40,503 nt of DNA from Candidatus Bipolaricaulota bacterium (GTDB taxonomy: Bacteria; Bipolaricaulota; Bipolaricaulia; RBG-16-55-9; DRXL01): positions 1 through 40,503 of the forward strand of contig JAOAIA010000002.1 in NCBI GenBank assembly GCA_026414955.1. The letters run 5' to 3'. This document shows positions 14,901 to 21,196 of this stretch, in pieces; the first letter of the stretch is position 1, and the number at the start of each line of letters is the position of its first letter. The notes under the pieces are model-generated. The model worked only from the letters and a program-made list of their open reading frames with translations, was not told where the DNA came from and did not search any database. The translations under genes were made by a program, and so were the position numbers.

Positions 14901-16124
14901 TTATGATAGCAAATTTGGGGTGAGTGCGCGAGCCCGTTGGCGCGCCCACCGATCCGCTTCGAGAATCTCTTCAAGAGTGGGATCGGGCACGCCCGTGTGC
15001 TCAGCGAGCACGCGCTCTAAGCCGCGCGCGATCCCTAGAAACGAGATCTCCCTGTTTAAGAATCTTTGCACCAAGACTTCATCGGCGGCGTTGGCTACCG
15101 CCGGAAAGGTCCCCCCACGACGCCCAGCTTCGCACACCAGCCAGAACGCAGGATACCGCTCCCGCCCCACCGGCGCAAACTCTAATCTCTGCTTCACCAG
15201 ATCCAATCGCTCGCCTGGAGATGGCACGCGCTCCGGATACGTCAGAGCATACTGAATGGGCCGCTTCATATCCGTCGTGCTCAGATGGGCCAAGATGCTT
15301 CCATCTCTCACTTCGACCAGCCCGTGCACGATGCTCTGCGGGTGAATGAGCACAGAGATCTTTTCATAGGGCAGCTCGAAGAGCCAATGGGCTTCAATGA
15401 CTTCAAACGCTTTGTTGACGAGCGTGGCTGAATCTATAGTAATGCGCTTGCCCATCTGCCAGGTGGGGTGCTGCAGGGCCTCTTCGACAGTGATCTGAGC
15501 AAACGAGTCGAGCGGGCGTGTCCGAAATGGCCCGCCAGAAGCCGTCACGATCACTCGCTCGATCTCATCCCGACGCAGAGAGTGCAGGAGCTGGAAGAGC
15601 GCGCTGTGCTCGCTGTCTATGGGGACCAGGCTTCGCCTGGACCGTACGCCTTGGCCAGCCTCCGACTGGCCAAGATGAACGTCAAGCGAAGCTTGTACCA
15701 AATGCCCCCCAATGACTAACGACTCCTTGTTCGCCAGCGCGACAGTTTTCTTGGCTTTAAGGGCTTCGAGCGTCGGGATCAAGCCCGCCGCACCGACGAG
15801 CGCGTTGACGACAAGATCGGCTTCAGGATAGGTCGCTACCGCTTGCAGGCCCTCACCCCCGACGACGATCTCCCCGGTCCAAAAAGTCTTGAGCAATTGT
15901 CTGAGCCGACTGAGGTCCTTGGCGCGCTCCAGAGCAAGAAGCTTGGGCTGGAAGCGCTGGGCTTGCGCTGCCAAGAGTTCCAAGTTCTTGCCCGCCGCTA
16001 GTGCTACGACCGAAAAAGTATGCCCGGCCCGATTGAGGACTTCGATGACCGCAAGCGTCTGCGACCCAATCGAGCCGGTCGATCCCAAGATCGCGATGCG
16101 CTTACTTATGACACTCGGTGGCAT
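14901..16124 (-). CDS. dxr: 1-deoxy-D-xylulose 5-phosphate reductoisomerase with repeat-encoded insertion
   Basis: Catalyses the first committed step of the MEP isoprenoid pathway with NADPH. It has 407 residues. GSTGSIGSQ (14-22) binds NADPH; ANKES (131-135) and the metal-binding DSEHSALFQ (170-178) form the active site; SGGPFR and HPTWQMGKRITIDSATLVNK follow. Between HLVQ and PIDSEH, residues about 144-167 (SLDVHLGQSEAGQGVRSRRS) are encoded by a multi-hairpin repeat. By my count the NKES-to-DSEH interval is 12 residues longer than in E. coli Dxr. Frame and catalytic residues are kept. GGAG lies 4 nt before the ATG, which overlaps the upstream gene by 23 bp. Confidence 0.95.
   Translation of the reverse strand: MPPSVISKRIAILGSTGSIGSQTLAVIEVLNRAGHTFSVVALAAGKNLELLAAQAQRFQPKLLALERAKDLSRLRQLLKTFWTGEIVVGGEGLQAVATYPEADLVVNALVGAAGLIPTLEALKAKKTVALANKESLVIGGHLVQASLDVHLGQSEAGQGVRSRRSLVPIDSEHSALFQLLHSLRRDEIERVIVTASGGPFRTRPLDSFAQITVEEALQHPTWQMGKRITIDSATLVNKAFEVIEAHWLFELPYEKISVLIHPQSIVHGLVEVRDGSILAHLSTTDMKRPIQYALTYPERVPSPGERLDLVKQRLEFAPVGRERYPAFWLVCEAGRRGGTFPAVANAADEVLVQRFLNREISFLGIARGLERVLAEHTGVPDPTLEEILEADRWARQRARALTPNLLS
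15626..15695 (+). repeat. Multi-hairpin element, copy B, in frame within dxr
   Basis: Three hairpins in order: CCAGGCTTCGCCTGG (15626-15640); TTGGCCAG, 7-nt loop, CTGGCCAA (15651-15673); CAAGCGAAGCTTG (15683-15695). The non-palindromic stretch AAGATGAACGTCAAG between hairpins 2 and 3 is shared with copies A and C, so these are true copies of one element and not chance palindromes. Confidence 0.88.
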
Positions 16125-17220
16125 CGAGCTCCGGTTTGGCTTGGTACGAACACGAGTCTATCCTCTCACCATAGGCGTCCTGGAGCCGTGCCAGATCGGC
16201 GCGGTCGTCCCAGACCTCCGCGCCCTCGGTCTCTAGACCGGCGTACCGATGATAGAGATCAATCTCAGCTTGTCCGCACGGGGTGCTCGTCTTGCCCACA
16301 GACGCGGGGCCGGAGTGCACACGCACTCTGCCGCCCGCGGGCACCACGCACCCTTGGGGGAAGACGAAGACTTGGGCGATCCGGTCGCGCTCGACGGTGC
16401 TGCTCAGGATCTGCCAGCCGGATACGTCAACTTCCCTACGTCCCTGGTTGACCAGGGTGACGACTTCATCGTTCCCGCGATAGCGGATCGAGTCGATCAC
16501 CACGCGCGGGGGCACGGAGATGTCGAAATGGAACGAGAGAGTGACCTCCGGGCCGCTGGGACGATCCAAGGGGCCGGGCCACTCACTCTCCTCTTCGTCC
16601 GTAATCCCCCAGCCGCCCCAGGGGAACGCGTAGACATACCCAGCGGTCAAGCTCAATTCAAGGTTGATCGGCCTGCCCCGCGCTCGTTCGCCAAGAGGGA
16701 TAAAGGCAGAGGCTCTAAGATAGGGCTGCGCCACCCAGTAGCCACGGGCGAACTCCCCTGACACTTCAAGGAGTTCGGTGAGGGCTTGATCAAATGTTGT
16801 GATGCCCCGGCGAGATCGCTCGAGATTGAGAAACGCTCCGCCGATCCCCGCGAGAGAGCCAACGGCGACCTGCCCCAGCGGTATGCTCTGCGAGAACTCC
16901 GCAACAAGACCCCCATAGAGAAACCCAAACACTGTCTCGGACTGCTCAGAATCCGACTCAGGAAGCGCGAATGCGAACTGCCCCCCAAACCCAAACCGCA
17001 GAGGGAAATCGGGCACTCCCAACAGGGTATGTATGCCAAACGAGAGAAAATGCTCGCTGACGCCGGGATAGTTATACGTGTGCAATAAAGAATTCAAGTC
17101 CGATAGAGGCAGAGAGAGCCAACCGACGGACACGCCGAACGTTCCGGTCGCTTGCGCATAGGCCCCATAGGGGAGGACAACGATAACCAAGAGAGTGAAG
17201 GCGATCCGAGAGGGCTTCAT
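16102..17220 (-). CDS. Secreted protein: beta-barrel-like N-terminal region plus lamin-tail domain
   Basis: 372 residues with a signal peptide (1-22, ending AYA). Residues about 25-240 consist of alternating hydrophobic, Gly- and aromatic-rich strands (FGVSVGWLSLP, FGFGGQFAFALP, LSLTAGYVYAFPWGG) like a small outer-membrane barrel or porin-like protein. Residues about 245-360 read as a lamin-tail (LTD) domain: VVIDSIRYRGNDEVVTLVN, then VDVSGWQI, the CVVPAGGRVRVHSG turn, and AEVWDDRADLARLQDAYG. The fusion would place an LTD, usually found on secreted nucleases and surface proteins, at the cell surface. Function is not recognised. It is first in the operon with dxr and the cytochrome. Confidence 0.75.
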   Translation of the reverse strand: MKPSRIAFTLLVIVVLPYGAYAQATGTFGVSVGWLSLPLSDLNSLLHTYNYPGVSEHFLSFGIHTLLGVPDFPLRFGFGGQFAFALPESDSEQSETVFGFLYGGLVAEFSQSIPLGQVAVGSLAGIGGAFLNLERSRRGITTFDQALTELLEVSGEFARGYWVAQPYLRASAFIPLGERARGRPINLELSLTAGYVYAFPWGGWGITDEEESEWPGPLDRPSGPEVTLSFHFDISVPPRVVIDSIRYRGNDEVVTLVNQGRREVDVSGWQILSSTVERDRIAQVFVFPQGCVVPAGGRVRVHSGPASVGKTSTPCGQAEIDLYHRYAGLETEGAEVWDDRADLARLQDAYGERIDSCSYQAKPELDATECHK

Positions 17221-17240
17221 AGAGAATCACCTCACCCTCA

Positions 17241-17270
17241 AGTATAGGCATGGGAAGGGGATGAAGTCAA
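17241..17270 (-). promoter_or_regulatory. Promoter of the LTD protein-dxr-cytochrome operon
   Basis: On the minus strand TTGACT (17265-17270), 18 bp, TATACT (17241-17246). A GAGGTGAT ribosome site follows before the ATG. Confidence 0.72.
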
Positions 17271-17274
17271 GCGT

Positions 17275-19440
17275 TTAGGCTACCTGCGGCGTTGGGGAGG
17301 GAGGCACCAGCGAGTCTTTCAGCAGCGCGTCGAGCTGCTCGCCCTCCAGCACTTCGACTTCTAAGAGTCGCTTGGCGAGCTTGTGCAGGGCTTGGATGTT
17401 GCGCTGCAGCAGCTCCTTGGCGCGCTTGTAGCACGATTCAATGATATTCTTGATCTCTTCGTCCACGAGCGCCGACATCTTCTCGCTGTGCTCACGATTC
17501 AAGACCAAATCCACCCCTAAGAAGACGTTGCCGTTCTCCTGCCCCAAGTTAATGGGGCCGACGCGCTCGCTCATGCCGTAGCTGACTACCATACGCTTCG
17601 CGATCTCGGTCGTCTTCTTGAGGTCATCATACGCCCCGGTAGAAATCTCCCCGAAGATGATCTCTTCCGCCGCGCGGCCTCCTAAGATCCCCGTCATGCG
17701 ATCTAACAGCTCTTCTTTCGTGAAGAGATACTTATCGTTCAGTGGGAGCTGGAGCGTATACCCCAACGCTTCGCCACGCGGGACAATCGAAATCCTGTGC
17801 ACGGGATCGGCCTTGGGGAGAAGCTTGCCCAAGAGAGCGTGCCCCGCCTCGTGATAGGCAATTTTGACTTTCTCTTCTTCGCTGAGGAGTCTCCCCTTGC
17901 GCTCGATCCCCGCGATCACGCGATCTATCGCGTCCTCGAAGTCTTTCATATCTATAACTTCTTTGTTGCGTCTGGCAGCCAAGAGCGCCGCCTCGTTGCA
18001 GAGATTTTCTAAATCTGCTCCGACGAACCCCGGCGTGCGCCGCGCTAAGACCTTCAAGTCGACATCGGGGGCGAGCTTCTTGTTTTTGACGTGCACCTTG
18101 AGAATCGCTTCGCGGCCCTTGGAGTCCGGCGCGGGGACTGTAATCTTGCGATCAAATCGCCCTGGACGCAAGAGGGCCATATCTAAGATATCAGGGCGAT
18201 TCGTTGCCGCTAAGATAATCACGTGCTCGTTCTTGTCGAAGCCGTCCATCTCAGAGAGTAACTGATTCAGAGTTTGCTCGCGCTCGTCGTGGCCGCCGCC
18301 GATCCCCGCGCCGCGCTTGCGGCCGACCGCGTCTATCTCGTCAATGAAGATGATCACGCCGCGCTTGCCCTTGCCCTCCTCTTTAGCTCTTCTAAAGAGA
18401 TCGCGCACGCGGGCTGCGCCCACGCCCACGAACATCTCCACAAAGTCCGACCCCGAGATCGAGAAGAAGGGCACGTCGGCTTCACCGGCGATAGCGCGGG
18501 CTAAGAGCGTCTTGCCCGTCCCCGGCGGACCGACTAAGAGCACCCCCTTGGGGATCTGCGCGCCGATGCGCGTGAATTTTTGGGGGTCTTTCAGATAGTC
18601 TACGATCTCTTGGACTTCTTCTTTGACTTCGTCAATGCCCGCGACATCGTCGAACGTGACGCGCGAGTACTCTTTGGTGACTAACTTCGCTTGGCTGCGG
18701 CCAAAGTTTAGGGCGCTGCTGCCCTCCCCTTGCATCCGGCGCATCATCCCGTACCAGAGCAACAAGATAATGAAGAACGGCAGCAGCGAGATCAGGACCG
18801 AAAAGATCCATGATGAGTCGCTCGAACCCTCGAAGCTCACCATGACTTTGTTGTTCTGCAATGCTTCAAGAAGCGAATCGCTGATGACGACCTCGGTGCG
18901 GAAGCGTTCGGCTGTTCCTAAGACCCTCTGCATCAGGGCACTGATCTCGTCAGCTCTTTCTTTGCGAGCGCGCACGAGCGCATCCAGCGCACGCTCTATA
19001 CTATCGGCCCGCAGAGCCAAGCCAACCATCTGGCGTTGGAGGGCGTGTTCGGTCGCGGGCGCGGGAAACTCGTGGCGGAGCGCCTCCAGCCACGCGAGCC
19101 GGCGCCCCTGTAGCTCCAGGAGCTGGTGCACGCTGCTTCTGCGCTGTTGCTCGCGCTGGATCTGCGCATCGAGCGAGAGAAGCTGCTCGTTCTCGCTGAT
19201 GGGCCGCACCCGCCCTGTCGCCGTGGCTAATCCTGGCCCCTTGATCGTGACAGTTGTCACTTGGCCGGCTTCTACTAATGCGAGAAATTCGGTGTACCGA
19301 ATCTGCTTCTCTGCAGAATCGGAGGTTCCCAAGAACGATTGCAACAAAATCACAGAGAAGATCACCACAACGATCACCAACGCGATAGTGCGGAAATTGC
19401 GGCTTCGTCTCTGCTGCTCGTCATCATTGGGGAAGTTCAA
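17275..19440 (-). CDS. ftsH: ATP-dependent zinc metalloprotease FtsH with enlarged periplasmic domain
   Basis: A membrane AAA+ protease that degrades misfolded membrane proteins and regulators. I start at TTG (19438-19440) because AGGAGG lies 7 nt before it; no ATG fits. The resulting protein has 721 residues: TM1 about 16-38, TM2 about 210-232, Walker A GPPGTGKT (304-311), Walker B FIDEID (365-370), arginine-finger region RPGRFDR, and zinc site HEAGH (530-534). The region between the TM helices is about 170 residues, where FtsH usually has about 70-80. The surplus (about 83-183) is charged, Leu/Gln/Arg-rich and looks coiled-coil. The catalytic part is canonical. Confidence 0.96.
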   Translation of the reverse strand: MNFPNDDEQQRRSRNFRTIALVIVVVIFSVILLQSFLGTSDSAEKQIRYTEFLALVEAGQVTTVTIKGPGLATATGRVRPISENEQLLSLDAQIQREQQRRSSVHQLLELQGRRLAWLEALRHEFPAPATEHALQRQMVGLALRADSIERALDALVRARKERADEISALMQRVLGTAERFRTEVVISDSLLEALQNNKVMVSFEGSSDSSWIFSVLISLLPFFIILLLWYGMMRRMQGEGSSALNFGRSQAKLVTKEYSRVTFDDVAGIDEVKEEVQEIVDYLKDPQKFTRIGAQIPKGVLLVGPPGTGKTLLARAIAGEADVPFFSISGSDFVEMFVGVGAARVRDLFRRAKEEGKGKRGVIIFIDEIDAVGRKRGAGIGGGHDEREQTLNQLLSEMDGFDKNEHVIILAATNRPDILDMALLRPGRFDRKITVPAPDSKGREAILKVHVKNKKLAPDVDLKVLARRTPGFVGADLENLCNEAALLAARRNKEVIDMKDFEDAIDRVIAGIERKGRLLSEEEKVKIAYHEAGHALLGKLLPKADPVHRISIVPRGEALGYTLQLPLNDKYLFTKEELLDRMTGILGGRAAEEIIFGEISTGAYDDLKKTTEIAKRMVVSYGMSERVGPINLGQENGNVFLGVDLVLNREHSEKMSALVDEEIKNIIESCYKRAKELLQRNIQALHKLAKRLLEVEVLEGEQLDALLKDSLVPPSPTPQVA

Positions 19441-19477
19441 CCTACATCCTCCTCGTCGAAATACTCCTGCACACTTT

Positions 19478-19506
19478 ATTCTAGCACGTTGGGGGGGAAT
19501 ATTCAA
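19478..19506 (-). promoter_or_regulatory. Promoter of ftsH
   Basis: On the minus strand TTGAAT (19501-19506), 17 bp, TAGAAT (19478-19483). Just upstream is an inverted repeat, GGGAGTC (19511-19517) with GACTCCC (19530-19536), between serA and the promoter. It lacks a U-tract but could end serA transcription or bind a regulator. No heat-shock-type CIRCE or sigma32 pattern was seen. Confidence 0.65.
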
Positions 19507-19542
19507 CGGGGGGAGTCTGTGTATTCCGCGACTCCCGTGATT

Positions 19543-20442
19543 CTAATGCCCCATTGCCTGCCAGACCTTCTCGACGATCTCCAGCCCGGCGCGCCGTTGG
19601 GCTTCTTCAGTAGAAGCCCCAATATGTGGGGTGAGCACCACCCTGGGGTGCCCGAGGAGGGGCGAACGGCCGTTCGCCCCTACAAAATCAGCCGCATAGC
19701 CTCGCAGTCGTCCCGATTGCAGTGCGCTCAAGATGGCGCTCTCGTCCACGATCTCCGCACGGGCTGTGTTGATAAGAAAGCTTCCCGGCTTGAATTTTTC
19801 TAAAAGCTGTGCATTCACGAAGCCGCGCGTCTCTGGAGTGAGCGGGATGTGCAAGCTGACGAAGTCCGACTCCGATATGAGCGTCTCGAGGGGAACCAAG
19901 CGCACCCCCGGCTCGACGCGCTCCGGCGTGATAATATCATGCGCGAGCACCCTCATGCCGAACGCTACTGCCAAGTGCGCGACTACGCGTCCGATGCGCC
20001 CGTAGCCGATCAGCCCCAGGGTCTTGCCTGCCAGCTCCATGCCATACCTTTTGACTGTACCTCCCGACGCGGCCGCGCTCATTGCCCCCGGCAGATCACG
20101 GGCGAGCGCGAGCATCAGCCCGAGAGTCAGCTCAGCAACGGCGTTCGCATTGGCTCCGGGAGCGTTCAAAACGGTGATATTCGCCCTGTGGGCGGCTGCG
20201 ACGTCAATGTTATCTAAGCCCGTGCCGGCCCGGCCGATCACTCTGAGTCTTTTGGCTTGGGCGATGACTTCTTTGGTGACTTTGGTGCGGCTGCGCACGA
20301 TGAGCGCCTCGTAGTCCGAGATCGTTCTCAGCAATTGATCGGGAGTTATGTCGGGCTGGACGACGACCTGGGCGCCGGGCTGGTGCTGCAGCCAGGCAAT
20401 AGCTTCTGGATGGAGCGGATCGCTGATCAAGATCCTGGCCAT
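19543..20442 (-). CDS. serA: D-3-phosphoglycerate dehydrogenase-like 2-hydroxyacid dehydrogenase, active-site segment altered by a REP insert
   Basis: A 299-residue D-isomer-specific 2-hydroxyacid dehydrogenase of the short SerA type (no ACT domain): GRAGTGLDNIDV, LIGYGRIGRVVA (Rossmann motif), INTARAEIVDE with catalytic Arg, and TPHIGAST with catalytic His. Normally the stretch between LDVF and SPLL carries the catalytic Glu (in an EEP-like motif). Here the text is AADF, then VGANGR, then SPLLGHP. Residues 254-262 are encoded by a GTAGGGGCG palindrome and the Glu is absent. The enzyme may be impaired, or another acid may substitute. It sits 19 bp after the NEW3-like gene, as last gene of the surface operon, and ftsH has its own promoter beyond. 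SerA versus another 2-hydroxyacid dehydrogenase cannot be settled. Confidence 0.82.
   Translation of the reverse strand: MARILISDPLHPEAIAWLQHQPGAQVVVQPDITPDQLLRTISDYEALIVRSRTKVTKEVIAQAKRLRVIGRAGTGLDNIDVAAAHRANITVLNAPGANANAVAELTLGLMLALARDLPGAMSAAASGGTVKRYGMELAGKTLGLIGYGRIGRVVAHLAVAFGMRVLAHDIITPERVEPGVRLVPLETLISESDFVSLHIPLTPETRGFVNAQLLEKFKPGSFLINTARAEIVDESAILSALQSGRLRGYAADFVGANGRSPLLGHPRVVLTPHIGASTEEAQRRAGLEIVEKVWQAMGH
19658..19683. repeat. REP palindrome (GTAGGGG family) inside serA
   Basis: AGGGGCGAACGG (19658-19669) is followed directly by its exact reverse complement CCGTTCGCCCCT (19670-19681), then AC. Read on the minus strand it begins GTAGGGGCG, as in the copies next to the RAYT gene. 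Confidence 0.92.
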
Positions 20443-20461
20443 AGGGCAAGTCTACCACATC

Positions 20462-21196
20462 CTAGGGGGAGAGCACAACTGTCACGGAGAGTTCATCTTG
20501 CGCGGAAGGGGACGTCGCCTGCACTGTGAACTGCCCAGGCGCTAGCTCTGCCTTCGCTAAGGGTTTGACCATCAGCTCGACGACTTTGCTCTCGCCAGGC
20601 GCAAGCGTGAGAGCGCGTTCTCGGAGGCGAAACTGCCACTCCCGGGGCGCTGCCGTCACTGCTATGGAGACACGAACCGACACGTTCCCTCGATTGGCTA
20701 CGGTCAAGGGCACGATCTTCTCTGCGTTAGGATGGACGATGAGATCGGGGGAAGCAAGAGCGAGTCTGAGGCGCTCGCGAGCGCGTACCACGATCTCGCT
20801 CCGGCCTACGGCAAACAAGGAGCCGCTTTGGGCACGCACAGTGAGTGAATACCGTCCTGGCGGAGTTGCCGGCGGAATCTGCACCGTGACAAAGAACTCC
20901 TCCTGAGCGTGAGGACCGAGAGTGACGTTCTGGAGCGCGTCGAGCAGTTCCCAGCCGGTTGGGGCTTCAGCGTACAGCTCGTAAGAACGCTCTTGATCGC
21001 TGAGATTGTGCAACGTGAAGACGACCGTCACAAAATCATCGGGATCGCTCTCTAGGACCCTGTTGACAGGGGAGAGTCTGAGCGGGCCAGTGCTCTCCTC
21101 GTATTGAACTGAAGATCTCTTCCAAGCCCATAGAGCACCGGCTGCGATCAGTATTCCTATAAGAATAATCGCCCTAACGAGAAGGCGTTTGGTCAT
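20462..21196 (-). CDS. Membrane-anchored protein with two NEW3/CARDB-like beta-sandwich domains
   Basis: 244 residues: an N-terminal membrane anchor (about 5-25) and two Ig-like repeats (about 40-140 and 145-244). Each has the NEW3-type pattern: FTLHNLSDQERSYELYAEAP...GWELL then a PPATPPGRYSLTVRA strand; and VANRGNVSVRVSIAVTAAPREW then LAPGQFTVQATSP. The same fold occurs at the start of the adjacent 976-residue protein, whose stop overlaps this ATG by 4 bp, so the two are translationally coupled and probably work together at the cell surface. Function unknown. Confidence 0.8.
   Translation of the reverse strand: MTKRLLVRAIILIGILIAAGALWAWKRSSVQYEESTGPLRLSPVNRVLESDPDDFVTVVFTLHNLSDQERSYELYAEAPTGWELLDALQNVTLGPHAQEEFFVTVQIPPATPPGRYSLTVRAQSGSLFAVGRSEIVVRARERLRLALASPDLIVHPNAEKIVPLTVANRGNVSVRVSIAVTAAPREWQFRLRERALTLAPGESKVVELMVKPLAKAELAPGQFTVQATSPSAQDELSVTVVLSP

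Noticed and set aside
18623..19540. 305-codon plus-strand ORF opposite ftsH
   Set aside because: Antisense shadow of a well-supported ftsH; composition (Ser/Arg runs) and lack of any recognisable motif.
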